This document shows, piece by piece, positions 24,436 through 32,651 of a stretch of DNA of 40,533 nt; positions within the stretch are counted from its first letter, which is position 1, and each line of letters opens with the position of its first letter. The stretch covers positions 1 to 40,533 of the forward strand of contig CAMAQS010000013.1 of NCBI GenBank assembly GCA_945860565.1, given 5' to 3'. The notes below the pieces were generated by a model. The model had not been told where the DNA came from. It searched no databases and saw nothing but the letters and a program-made list of their open reading frames with translations. The position numbers and the translations under genes are program-made. The DNA comes from Chitinophaga pinensis. Its GTDB lineage: Bacteria; Bacteroidota; Bacteroidia; NS11-12g; UBA955.

Positions 24436-25842
24436 TTAAATCAATTCAATTCCCATTTCGCGGGCAATTTCATCGGTAAATTCCAATGCAGCATCTATAT
24501 CGTTAGGGATTTTTGCTTCGAGAATGGCATCCCTCACTTTATTTTTTAAAATTCCAATGTATTTCGGATTATTGACTTTATACCTTTCAATAATGTGATT
24601 CCCCGTTAACACAGGTTGCCAATTTCTTAACTCATCTTTACTTAATACTTCGCTTATTTTATCTGCAACCAATCGCAGATTTGCGATGTGTTTCACAACC
24701 TTTTCTTTGTTTTTACTGGTGATGTCCGCCTCACAAAGAATCAACAAATCCATTACATCTTCACCAGCTTCAAATATCAACCTACGTACCGCACTGTCTG
24801 TTACAATTTCTTTTGACAATACGATGGGTCTTAGATGCATGGCTACCAATTTTTCTACATATCGTAATTTTTCATCTAACGGAAGTCTAAGTCTTCTGAA
24901 GATTCCTTTAACCATTCTTGAACCTTTGTCTTCGTGACCATGAAACGTCCAACCCACTTTCGGGTCAAATCTTTTGGTAGCGGGTTTGGCTATGTCATGC
25001 AAAATGGCTGCCCAACGTAACCATAAATTGTTGGTAAGCGCACAAATATTGTCCAAGACTTGAATGGTGTGATAAAAATTGTCCTTGTGGCTTTTCCCAT
25101 CAATGACATCTATACCCTGCAATGCCACCATTTCAGGAAAAAAGTGATGTAAAATGCCTGTTTTATACATTAAATCGAAGGCCACGGACGGTTTAGAACC
25201 CATAATCATTCCGTTTAATTCATCGGTAATGCGTTCTTGCGAAACAATGAGAATTCTATCGGCATTGCGCACAATGCCAGCCATGGTTGATTCTTCAATT
25301 TTAAAATTCAATCTTGCCGCAAAACGAATGGCCCGAAGCATACGCAAGGGATCATCGGAAAACGTGGTATCTGGATTTCCAGGTGTTTTGAGTATGCCGT
25401 CTTGCAAATCTTGTACACCATTAAAGGGATCGTACAATTCACCATATTTTGCGGAATTCAATGACAAATACATGCTGTTGATGGTGAAATCTCGTCTATT
25501 TTGGTCGTCAATGAGGGTGCCGTCTTCTACAATTGGTTTGCGCGAATCTTTTCTATAACTTTCTTTTCTGGCCCCAATAATTTCAATAATCCAATCTTTA
25601 TATTTTATCTGTGCAGTACCAAAATTTTTAAAAATAGCAATACTAGCTTCATTTTCAGGCAATAAACTGTAAAATTGTTGGGCAAAATATACACCCGAAC
25701 CTATCACTACCACATCTACATCTTTATTTTCCAACTTTAAAAATAAATCCCTCACAAAACCTCCAACAACATAAGCCTCAAGAGACTCTTTATCCGCTGT
25801 TTGAGATAAAAGTTTAAAAATATGGTGGTTTAAGGCATTCAC
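24436..25842 (-). CDS. CCA tRNA nucleotidyltransferase with HD domain
   Basis: A class II nucleotidyltransferase that adds or repairs the 3'-CCA of tRNAs. Counting from GTG 25842 it has 468 residues: 'AYVVGGFVRDLFL' (about 23-35), the catalytic D-V-D near 41-43, 'RRDFTINSMY' and 'DDPLRMLRAIRFAARL', then an HD domain with 'LHDIAKP' near 273 and 'FHGHEDKGSRM'. Upstream ATGs at 25911 and 25932 would give longer proteins. I prefer the GTG because TATCTTTG ends 6 nt before it and because the longer forms invade the divergent gene. The HD domain may give phosphohydrolase activity. Confidence 0.9.
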   Translation of the reverse strand: MNALNHHIFKLLSQTADKESLEAYVVGGFVRDLFLKLENKDVDVVVIGSGVYFAQQFYSLLPENEASIAIFKNFGTAQIKYKDWIIEIIGARKESYRKDSRKPIVEDGTLIDDQNRRDFTINSMYLSLNSAKYGELYDPFNGVQDLQDGILKTPGNPDTTFSDDPLRMLRAIRFAARLNFKIEESTMAGIVRNADRILIVSQERITDELNGMIMGSKPSVAFDLMYKTGILHHFFPEMVALQGIDVIDGKSHKDNFYHTIQVLDNICALTNNLWLRWAAILHDIAKPATKRFDPKVGWTFHGHEDKGSRMVKGIFRRLRLPLDEKLRYVEKLVAMHLRPIVLSKEIVTDSAVRRLIFEAGEDVMDLLILCEADITSKNKEKVVKHIANLRLVADKISEVLSKDELRNWQPVLTGNHIIERYKVNNPKYIGILKNKVRDAILEAKIPNDIDAALEFTDEIAREMGIELI

Positions 25843-25848
25843 GGTGAG

Positions 25849-25881
25849 CAAAGATAGTTGATGCGCATGGTTTTTCAGAAA
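25849..25881 (-). promoter_or_regulatory. Promoter of the cca gene
   Basis: TATCTTTG (minus strand, 25856-25849) matches TAnnTTTG exactly and ends 6 nt before the GTG at 25842. TTTC (25881-25878) lies 21 nt upstream as the -33 element. It shares the centre TTTCAGAAA (25873-25881) with the divergent promoter. Confidence 0.55.
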
Positions 25882-25904
25882 CTGTGAAATGGATATTATA
25901 TTTG
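25873..25904 (+). promoter_or_regulatory. Promoter of the divergent GT-C-like gene
   Basis: TATATTTG (25897-25904) matches TAnnTTTG exactly and ends 5 nt before the ATG at 25910. TTTC (25873-25876) lies 20 nt upstream as the -33 element. This arrangement also argues for ATG 25910 rather than 25889. Confidence 0.55.
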
Positions 25905-25909
25905 GAAAC

Positions 25910-27343
25910 ATGAATCCTTGGAAAAAGTACACTCTTGTTTACATTGGTATTTACACCGTATTCAGGATTCTTTTCTTGCCCACAGAATTCACCTTAGATT
26001 CGTATGGCTATGCCTGTGAAATCTTAAAGCACGATTTGTTTTCGCCACACCACCTTTTCTTTAAATATGTGTATGGCGCGCTTTTCGAAATGTTCTCATT
26101 TACGCAGTTGGAAGCCCTGCCCTTTTTTTCCATTGTAACTTTACTCCTGGGAACATGTACTTTACTAGTGGCAACACAAATTCTTGAAATCCTTGTGCGA
26201 AAACCGCAACAGGTGTTTTGGGGAATTGTATTTATTTCAACAACATTCTCGTTTTTAAAGTATTCTCAGGAATTTGAGGCCTATATTTTACCAATATTTG
26301 TTTCATGTGTCGGCACTTTTTATTATTTGAAGGGATATAGAATGCTTAGTGCCATTTTGCTTGGCATTGCTTGTGTATTTCATCAAATTCATATTTTTTG
26401 GTTAGGGGGGATGTTTATCGCGGATGCATTAAAAAAACCACGGAATTCCATCTATTTGTTGCTTGGATTGTCTGTTCCCGTTTTTTCTTACATAGTCTAT
26501 GCCAACATCCATTCAATGGCCCTCTCCCATCTCCTTTTCCACGACGTGGAGCAAGGTTTGGTAAAGGTGTATCCTAATTTAAATAATCTATTGTTTTTGG
26601 TGGTGAATGCAGTAAGGTCCGTCTTATTCATACAAAGTGAAACCATAAGCCAATTAAAGGAATGGAATGTAGAAGTGTGGATTTTTGCCATGTTACTCAT
26701 AGCACTTTTAATCAGCGGTTTGGTGATATTAATTAAATCTGGCACACGTGTTATGCGCATAAATGCGCATAACAAACCGATTTTGATTGTTCTCGTATTG
26801 CAATTTCTATTTGCCGCCTACAGTGTTGGAAACATAGAATTCATGGTAATGATTCCAATTCTTTTGGTCTTTTTGATGTCCGCAGAAACAAATCTGAAAG
26901 GCTATGCACGCATTGTAATGGGGTTGTCTTTGTGGAATGTAACACAGTTTGTCATCCCCCAAAACACAAAAACAACCAATTTTTTAGCCGAAACACATCA
27001 ATTCCTGCAGGCAAATAAATTAAATGATTCCAATTTAATTATTACAGAACAGCCGGATTATTTAATTAATTATTTGGAGTACCATCAATTAATTAATTCA
27101 GAAAAACAGTCCACAGCAAACATCGTTGGGGACAATTCCAACCTCGATTCTTTGCTCACATTGCATTCTTACAATTCGGTTTACATCATTAAACCTAAAA
27201 AACAGGTGCTTAACCGTTTTTCAATAACGCACAACGCCCAATTAAAATTTACTTTAACAGACAGATATACAATGGACACAGTGGAACACTTTGCGCTGGA
27301 AGTGATAAAAATTAGACAAATAATTACCAATTCAAGTGACTGA
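25910..27343 (+). CDS. Polytopic membrane protein, probable GT-C glycosyltransferase
   Basis: The ATG at 25910 (MNPWKKYTLVYIGIYTVFRI) gives 477 residues. There are about ten membrane helices over residues 8-370, followed by a soluble C-terminal region. After the first helix, 'PTEFTLDSYGYACEIL' places an Asp where GT-C enzymes (PMT/ArnT/mannosyltransferase type) keep their catalytic acid. Several helices have the aromatic-rich character of that fold. I cannot name donor or acceptor. It stands alone, divergent from cca and overlapping the convergent ftsE-like gene by 20 nt. Confidence 0.5.
   Translation: MNPWKKYTLVYIGIYTVFRILFLPTEFTLDSYGYACEILKHDLFSPHHLFFKYVYGALFEMFSFTQLEALPFFSIVTLLLGTCTLLVATQILEILVRKPQQVFWGIVFISTTFSFLKYSQEFEAYILPIFVSCVGTFYYLKGYRMLSAILLGIACVFHQIHIFWLGGMFIADALKKPRNSIYLLLGLSVPVFSYIVYANIHSMALSHLLFHDVEQGLVKVYPNLNNLLFLVVNAVRSVLFIQSETISQLKEWNVEVWIFAMLLIALLISGLVILIKSGTRVMRINAHNKPILIVLVLQFLFAAYSVGNIEFMVMIPILLVFLMSAETNLKGYARIVMGLSLWNVTQFVIPQNTKTTNFLAETHQFLQANKLNDSNLIITEQPDYLINYLEYHQLINSEKQSTANIVGDNSNLDSLLTLHSYNSVYIIKPKKQVLNRFSITHNAQLKFTLTDRYTMDTVEHFALEVIKIRQIITNSSD
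26750..26773. repeat. 24-bp perfect palindrome inside the GT-C-like gene
   Basis: GTTATGCGCAT (26750-26760) and ATGCGCATAAC (26763-26773) are exact reverse complements around AA. Each arm holds the self-complementary octamer ATGCGCAT. The palindrome is in coding sequence (about codons 281-288) in a loop between membrane helices. Confidence 0.6.
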
Positions 27344-28013
27344 TGTCTGGGATGCGTTGGATTTGTTGATTTTTGACTTCGTAAATGTGTCCGCCAAATT
27401 TTTGAATCAATCTATAGTCGTGGGTAGCCATAACGACCGAAGTCCCTTCAGAACATATCTGCTGCAACAAAGACATTACTTCATCGCTAATTTCGGGATC
27501 TAAACTGCCTGTTGGCTCATCGGCCAAAACCACTTTTGGGTTGTTTAACAAAGCCCGTGCAATAACCAAACGTTGTTGTTCACCGCCGCTTAATTCAGAG
27601 GGCCATTTGTATCCTTTGTTTTCAAGTCCCACTTTTTTTAGTACTTCATTGGCACGATCGAGCATATCTTGTTTCTTTTTCCAGCCGGTTGCTTTTAAAA
27701 CAAACAATAAATTTTCTAAGGCAGATCTATCGGACAGCAATTGAAAATCTTGGAAAACGATGCCTAATTTCCTGCGAAGGAATGGAATGTCATTGGTTTT
27801 GAGTCCGTTGAGTTCATAACCGGAAATGGAGGCTGAACCTTCGGACAATGGAATTTCTCCGTAGAGTGTTTTTAACAATGTGGATTTTCCGGAGCCGGTT
27901 CTACCAACTAAAAAAACGAATTCCCCGGGAGCAATTTCAATGTTTACATTCAACAAAATGGGCAATTTGCCCTGATAAATGGTTGCATGTTTGATACTAA
28001 TTGGTAATTCCAC
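27324..28013 (-). CDS. ftsE: FtsE-type ABC transporter ATP-binding protein
   Basis: The gene starts with GTG at 28013 and encodes 229 residues of a single ABC ATPase domain: Walker A GRTGSGKS (37-44), Q-loop Gln88 ('VFQDFQLL'), signature LSGGEQQR (141-148), Walker B/D-loop LADEPTGSLD (163-172) and the switch His in 'MATHDYRL'. The short length and 'LKTNDIPFLRRKLGIVFQDF' are typical of FtsE, which works with FtsX to activate peptidoglycan hydrolases at the septum. No ftsX lies next to it in this window, so a related LolD-like role is not excluded. A -7 box ends 4 nt before the GTG. The 3' end overlaps the convergent gene by 20 nt. Confidence 0.78.
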   Translation of the reverse strand: MELPISIKHATIYQGKLPILLNVNIEIAPGEFVFLVGRTGSGKSTLLKTLYGEIPLSEGSASISGYELNGLKTNDIPFLRRKLGIVFQDFQLLSDRSALENLLFVLKATGWKKKQDMLDRANEVLKKVGLENKGYKWPSELSGGEQQRLVIARALLNNPKVVLADEPTGSLDPEISDEVMSLLQQICSEGTSVVMATHDYRLIQKFGGHIYEVKNQQIQRIPDISHLNW

Positions 28014-28017
28014 AATT

Positions 28018-28025
28018 CAAAAGTA
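28018..28025 (-). promoter_or_regulatory. -7 box of the ftsE-like gene
   Basis: The minus strand reads TACTTTTG, an exact TAnnTTTG match, ending 4 nt before the GTG start at 28013. No clear TTTG is seen at -33. Confidence 0.42.
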
Positions 28026-28090
28026 CTATTTAGTTTGAATAAGTGAATAACATTCTATTAACACGGGAATGGGGGTGGTTTGGATTGTGG

Positions 28091-28218
28091 AGAAGAAGTC
28101 GGCGTTTCGGCTCCGCTCAACGACCTTAAATGGTGCAAAATGAGGCAGTGGGTTTTTGGGGGGGGTGCAGAAGAGGCCGGCACGTTCGACTTCGGCTTTG
28201 CCTACGCTCAGTGACCTT
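28091..28218. repeat. Two degenerate copies of a GC-richer interspersed repeat
   Basis: 28091-28127 (AGAAGAAGTCGGCG, TTTCGGCTCCGCTCAACGACCTT) and 28169-28218 (AGAAGAGGCCGGCA, then TTCGACTTCGGC and CTACGCTCAGTGACCTT) are related direct copies. A G-rich stretch including GGGGGGGG (about 28158-28165) lies between them. The units are GC-richer than the surroundings, unlike the rest of the spacer 28014-28445. They resemble short dispersed repeats of Bacteroidota genomes. The one open frame across them (28026-28289, minus) looks like a chance product of the repeat. Confidence 0.6.
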
Positions 28219-28237
28219 GTATTGTTCTTTTTATCAA

Positions 28238-28390
28238 TTGTCTGAACACGTTTTTTTTTGATTAAAGGATTTGCAGGATAATCAATCATGTAATCTAGTA
28301 AATCCCATAAGTCAAGGTTCAGACAAAATTTATGGGTAAATGTCTGAACACGATTCTAAGGATTTAATGGATTTGCAGGATATCAATGAT
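28238..28390. repeat. Mosaic repeat with three TGTCTGAAC units and GGATTTGCAGGAT units
   Basis: TGTCTGAACACG occurs at 28239-28250 and 28341-28352, each followed after about 15-20 nt by GGATTTGCAGGATA. A reverse copy, GTTCAGACA, is at 28317-28325 and forms a perfect 9-bp inverted repeat with 28341-28349 (15-nt loop). Such 'GGATTT..AGGAT' and 'GTCTGAA' blocks form dispersed repeats in many Bacteroidota. Nothing coding is visible here. The rest of the spacer to 28445 (around 'GATTCAAGTGATTCGCATGAATC') looks like further degraded repeat. Confidence 0.65.
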
Positions 28391-28445
28391 GGATTCAAGT
28401 GATTCGCATGAATCAAGGTTTCGACGAGATTAATTAACCAACCCC

Positions 28446-29102
28446 TCACCACTCTATCGGCTCTAAACCATAGTTAATTAAATACTCATTTGTTTTAGTA
28501 AAATGCTGATTGTTCCAGAAGCCGCGGTTTACGGACAGCGGACTCGGGTGAACCGATTTCAAAATGAGATGTTTTTCGCTATCGATTAGCTGTTCCAGCT
28601 GTTTCGCCTGATTTCCCCACAAAATAAAAACCAGGTTTTTCCGCTTCTCCGACAAAAGTTCGATAGCCTTATGGGTTATTTTTTGCCATCCCAAATGCTG
28701 GTGCGACAATGGCAGACTTTCCTGAACCGTTAAAATGGTGTTCAATAAAAACACCCCCTGTTTGGCCCAAGCACTTAAGTCTCCCACTGTGGGAATGGGA
28801 ACTTTAAATTCGAGTTGAATTTCCTTAAATATGTTTAACAGAGAAGGTGGAATGCGTACATCTGGATTCACCGAAAATGCCAATCCATTCGCTTGACCCA
28901 TTCCGTGATAGGGATCCTGACCCACTATCACCACTTTCACATCGTTGAACTCCGTTAATCGAAATGCACTTAAAATATCCTCGTCTTTAGGATAAACCGT
29001 TGCAAAAATCCTTTGCTCCGCCACCTTTTGTTTCAATAATTCCAATTCTTTAAGCAAATTGTTTTCTTGAAAAACGCGGTTCCACGTCAATTCCTCAGGC
29101 AT
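28446..29102 (-). CDS. ung: Uracil-DNA glycosylase (family 1)
   Basis: A 218-residue enzyme that removes uracil from DNA as the first step of base-excision repair. The water-activating loop GQDPYHG is at 61-67 with catalytic Asp63. 'GLAFSV' follows, 'LVFILWGNQAKQLE' carries the uracil-recognition Asn, and 'HPSPLSVNRGFW' starts at His185. Length is normal. It begins 13 nt after the SNF2 helicase gene and is probably co-transcribed with it. Confidence 0.95.
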   Translation of the reverse strand: MPEELTWNRVFQENNLLKELELLKQKVAEQRIFATVYPKDEDILSAFRLTEFNDVKVVIVGQDPYHGMGQANGLAFSVNPDVRIPPSLLNIFKEIQLEFKVPIPTVGDLSAWAKQGVFLLNTILTVQESLPLSHQHLGWQKITHKAIELLSEKRKNLVFILWGNQAKQLEQLIDSEKHLILKSVHPSPLSVNRGFWNNQHFTKTNEYLINYGLEPIEW

Positions 29103-29115
29103 CCTAAATTCAGAA

Positions 29116-32073
29116 TTAGGTTAATAAATCTTCCAGTTCCTCTACGTTGATGTTATTTATAATGGTGTCTTCGTCTGGAATAATGCTCTCCGCCAACTTC
29201 GTTTTTTTAAGTTGCAAAGCCAAAATTTTCTCTTCAATGGTATTTTTTGTAATGAATTTATAACTCATTACCGTTTTGTCTTGGCCAATGCGGTGTGCGC
29301 GGTCTTCCGCCTGTTTCATGGTAAAAGGATTCCACCAAGGATCCGCCAAAAACACATAATCGGCAGCGGTTAAATTTAGACCACTGTTTCCTGCTCTAAG
29401 ACTTAACAAAAACACTCTAATGGTATCGTCGTTTTGGAACAAATCGATTTGATCTGCCCTTTCCTTTTCGTCCATTGAGCCATCCAAATAACAATATTGT
29501 ATGTTCTGGTCTTTTAATATCTGACCAATATTTTTTAAGTATCCCACAAACTGCGAAAACAACAATATCTTGTGTCCGTTGTCTATGGCACGAATCATCA
29601 TACGCGTTATTTCATCGTCTTTTCCACTGCTTCCCTCGTATTCATGGTCTTTGAGAACTGGGTTTAATGCAAGTTGTCTTAAGTGCATCAATCCATTGAA
29701 AATCTTCAGCCTAGACTTATTGATTCCCACTTGATTTACGTGATTTAAGATTTCGTTTCTGTATTGGCTTTTCACCTTCTCATAAAGTTCTTCCTGCTGT
29801 GTATTCATTTCGCAGAAGTGTATTTTCTCTACTTTTGGTGGAAGTTCTTTCATTACCTGCCCTTTGGTTCTCCTTAAAACAAAAGGATCGATGAATTTCT
29901 TGAGTTCCTCGGCCTTTTTTGGATTTGCAGCTTTTTCAATCGGACGAATGAATTGTTTTTCAAAATAGGTATAACTGCCTAATAAACCGGGGTTCAAAAA
30001 GTTCATTTGACTCCAAATATCCAATAGGGTATTTTCAATTGGCGTACCAGTCAAAGCCATTCTATTCTTAGATTTTAACTTTAACAAATTTCTGGCAGTT
30101 AAGGAAGATGGATTCTTAATGGCCTGACTTTCATCCAAAACAATGCATTGATATTCAAATTTTCGCAAAATCTCGATGTCGTTGCGCATGGTACCATAAC
30201 TCATCACAACCAAATCGGTATTGTTAAAATCTAAAATTGCTTTGTGTCGGTGAATTCCATTGTACATCACGACTCTGATTCCTGGACAAAATTTCTGTGC
30301 CTCAGATCTCCAGTTATAGAGTAAGGATTTCGGACAAATAACGATGCAGGGAGCATGCCAAAATTTGTCATCGTCTTGTTTTTGGCCATCGATTAGGCTT
30401 TGCAAGTTTTCTTCAGAAGGCAGCACCATGCCATTTTCCTTTTGAGTAACAAACAAATTGGTAAAATGTCTAATAATGGCTAAGGTTTGTATGGTTTTTC
30501 CGAGACCCATGTCATCGGCAAGCAACGCACCTAAATTGTTTTCAAGTAGAAAGCGCATCCAATTGTATCCTTCTTTTTGGTAGGATCTCAATTCAGCCAC
30601 AAAACCATTGGGAAGTTCATAATCTGGAATTCCTTGATTGTTTATGGCTTCCTTCCATTCATTTTTAGGCAATTCTTCCTCTAACAGTTCATTGATGTCT
30701 TCCAACAAACCCAAATGAATTTTTTTCAATCTGAGTGAAGCATCGTTTACCGTGGAGAAGTTTAAAATTTTGGCAAAACGTACAAACCATTCGTTTGGAA
30801 TTATTGCAACGCTTCCATCAGGAAGTAAAAATTCTCTTTTATTGTTTAAAATATTGTTTCTTAACCGATTAAAAGGAACTTCAAATTTTCCAAATTTCAC
30901 AACGGCCAACAAATCAAACCAATCTTCTGATTGATTTACTTTGATTTTCATTTCTATTGCACCTAGGAAAAAATTAACCTCAGAAAAATCCTGCTCAATG
31001 GTAAATCCTTTACGAACCAATGTTTCGTTGTTCAGGTTTAACCATTGTATTAATGCATACGAATCATCATCGTCTTTTAAAGAAAGTAAACTACCCTGAG
31101 TGGTTTCCAATCCCATTTCTTTTAGAGTACGAATGTTTTCTTTTTCAATCTGATACGAGCGTCTAATTCTATGAAAGGTATAACTTCCATTAACGGGTTC
31201 AAGGGAAACATTCACCCTTTTATCCACGTGATAAGGGAAAATCCAATCACCATATTTAAAGTACAATACAATTTGAGCATGTCTTTCAAATACTTTGGTA
31301 AGGCGGATGACTGGTCTTACGTTTAATTGTTCGGTAACTATATCGAAACCAAGGGCGAATACGTCGTGATTTTCAAGAAGGGGCAATACAAATTTTTGCA
31401 TGTAAACCGCTTCTTGATTGGGTTCAACATGGATAAATTTGCGGGTAAAAAACGGTTTAATTTTATTGCCATCTACCCTTTCGTTAAAGAATAATAGTCT
31501 ATCTTTGGTAAGCAACCATGCAGGTTTGCTAACCAACATAACGGCTTCGTTGTTAAAAACCGATATTTTCTGATCTTGGTGTCTTAAGGTCACAAAATAA
31601 TTCATGCCTTCTTCATCGCGGCGAAAATGAAACAACACTGAAGTTGGTTCATTGGTGAATTTTATGTGATTTCCGGTAGGTTCACCCAATTTTCCCGAAT
31701 AATAAAGTGGGTAATCTTTTACTATTTCTAAAACTTTAACCAATTGAAATTCAACAAATTCTCGGGCAAGTTTTTTTATCTCGGGGGTAAAATGTTTTAA
31801 AAAGTACTCGGTGGCTCTGATTTTTTTAGAACCTTTGTAAAAGCGATTCATAATAGAATCCACTTCATAGGTTTCGATGAGTTCGACCGCCCTTTTTTGA
31901 ACATCATCCAAATGATAATAATCGGTATTTTGTTGCCGAATTCGTTGAAAGGTCAGTGAGGGGCTTCCGTTTTCTAGTAATTGAACAGCATTTGCTTCTA
32001 CAATCACACCAAAGTAAGGATGATCTATAAAGGTGAATACAACATCAAACTTTTTGGTATTTACAACTTCCAT
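29116..32073 (-). CDS. SNF2-family DEAD/DEAH-box helicase/ATPase
   Basis: A 985-residue protein. The N-terminal half (about 1-480) is not recognisable to me beyond a SWIM-less, beta-rich extension typical of bacterial SNF2 proteins. The ATPase begins near 490. Walker A is DMGLGKT (521-527), motif II DESQ (647-650), and 'ALTGTPIEN' is motif III. The second helicase lobe (about 800-950) has 'LFSQFVGYLKNIGQIL', 'LSLRAGNSGLNLTAADYVFL', 'DPWWNPFTMKQAEDRAHRIGQ'. It is likely a DNA translocase that remodels protein-DNA complexes; the target is unknown. ung follows 13 nt downstream. Confidence 0.9.
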   Translation of the reverse strand: MEVVNTKKFDVVFTFIDHPYFGVIVEANAVQLLENGSPSLTFQRIRQQNTDYYHLDDVQKRAVELIETYEVDSIMNRFYKGSKKIRATEYFLKHFTPEIKKLAREFVEFQLVKVLEIVKDYPLYYSGKLGEPTGNHIKFTNEPTSVLFHFRRDEEGMNYFVTLRHQDQKISVFNNEAVMLVSKPAWLLTKDRLLFFNERVDGNKIKPFFTRKFIHVEPNQEAVYMQKFVLPLLENHDVFALGFDIVTEQLNVRPVIRLTKVFERHAQIVLYFKYGDWIFPYHVDKRVNVSLEPVNGSYTFHRIRRSYQIEKENIRTLKEMGLETTQGSLLSLKDDDDSYALIQWLNLNNETLVRKGFTIEQDFSEVNFFLGAIEMKIKVNQSEDWFDLLAVVKFGKFEVPFNRLRNNILNNKREFLLPDGSVAIIPNEWFVRFAKILNFSTVNDASLRLKKIHLGLLEDINELLEEELPKNEWKEAINNQGIPDYELPNGFVAELRSYQKEGYNWMRFLLENNLGALLADDMGLGKTIQTLAIIRHFTNLFVTQKENGMVLPSEENLQSLIDGQKQDDDKFWHAPCIVICPKSLLYNWRSEAQKFCPGIRVVMYNGIHRHKAILDFNNTDLVVMSYGTMRNDIEILRKFEYQCIVLDESQAIKNPSSLTARNLLKLKSKNRMALTGTPIENTLLDIWSQMNFLNPGLLGSYTYFEKQFIRPIEKAANPKKAEELKKFIDPFVLRRTKGQVMKELPPKVEKIHFCEMNTQQEELYEKVKSQYRNEILNHVNQVGINKSRLKIFNGLMHLRQLALNPVLKDHEYEGSSGKDDEITRMMIRAIDNGHKILLFSQFVGYLKNIGQILKDQNIQYCYLDGSMDEKERADQIDLFQNDDTIRVFLLSLRAGNSGLNLTAADYVFLADPWWNPFTMKQAEDRAHRIGQDKTVMSYKFITKNTIEEKILALQLKKTKLAESIIPDEDTIINNINVEELEDLLT

Positions 32074-32085
32074 TTATGCTTTATA

Positions 32086-32093
32086 CAAATATA
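32086..32093 (-). promoter_or_regulatory. -7 box of the SNF2 gene
   Basis: The minus strand reads TATATTTG, an exact TAnnTTTG match, ending 12 nt before the ATG at 32073. TTTA or TTTT lies 17-18 nt upstream (about 32111-32115). Confidence 0.5.
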
Positions 32094-32162
32094 AACTCGC
32101 AATATACTACTAAAATCAGGTATTTTCGCCGATTATTGCGAATATATTTACAAAAAAAAAAT

Positions 32163-32648
32163 ATGGAATCCGTTATTGAAACAGAAAATCTGTCAAAAAA
32201 TGAATGTTATGAAATGTTGCATCAACAGTGGGCACATTTATACGATCACAATTGCCCTTGGTATAGTAATTTTAGCAATGCCGCTGCGCTCATAAAAAAC
32301 ATATTTGACTTTTGGTGGGTGGGATTTTATGTCATAGAAAAAGACATGTTGGTGCTAGGCCCGTTCCAAGGACCCATAGCATGCACGCAAATTGCTAAAA
32401 ACAAAGGCGTTTGTGGCGCTGCTTGGATGCAAGAAAAGAGCATTGTAGTTCCAAATGTTCATTTGTTTGAAGGTCATATTGCCTGTAGTTCGGCATCTAA
32501 TTCTGAAATTGTGATTCCCATAAAATCCCAAAAAACAGGCGCAATTTGGGGTGTTTTGGATTTAGACAGCGAACATTTGAATCATTTTGATGAAATTGAC
32601 CGTTTAGAATTGGAAAAATTTTGTGCATCTTTGGGACAATTGATTTAA
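32163..32648 (+). CDS. Free methionine-(R)-sulfoxide reductase (GAF domain)
   Basis: The ATG at 32163 (MESVIETENL) is chosen, after an A-rich leader; an upstream ATG at 32076 would add 29 residues that look like leader sequence. The 161-residue GAF-domain enzyme reduces free methionine-R-sulfoxide. The three family cysteines are at 74, 84 and 108 with the conserved spacings of 10 and 24, in 'GPFQGPIACTQI', 'KGVCGAAW' and 'GHIACSSASNSEIV'. It opens a four-gene operon; the MFS gene follows after 3 nt. Confidence 0.9.
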   Translation: MESVIETENLSKNECYEMLHQQWAHLYDHNCPWYSNFSNAAALIKNIFDFWWVGFYVIEKDMLVLGPFQGPIACTQIAKNKGVCGAAWMQEKSIVVPNVHLFEGHIACSSASNSEIVIPIKSQKTGAIWGVLDLDSEHLNHFDEIDRLELEKFCASLGQLI

Positions 32649-32651
32649 AGC

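Noticed and set aside
25843-25932. Longer CCA-enzyme starts at ATG 25911 or 25932
   Set aside because: The extra residues do not resemble the family N-terminus, and the segment holds both divergent promoters. The CATG at 25909-25912 that would join two starts is probably coincidence.
28026-28289. 87-residue open frame on the minus strand between ftsE and ung
   Set aside because: It runs through the two repeat families, has a biased composition ('SLSVGKAEVERAGLF'), no domain and no start signal; it is most likely a chance translation of repeats.
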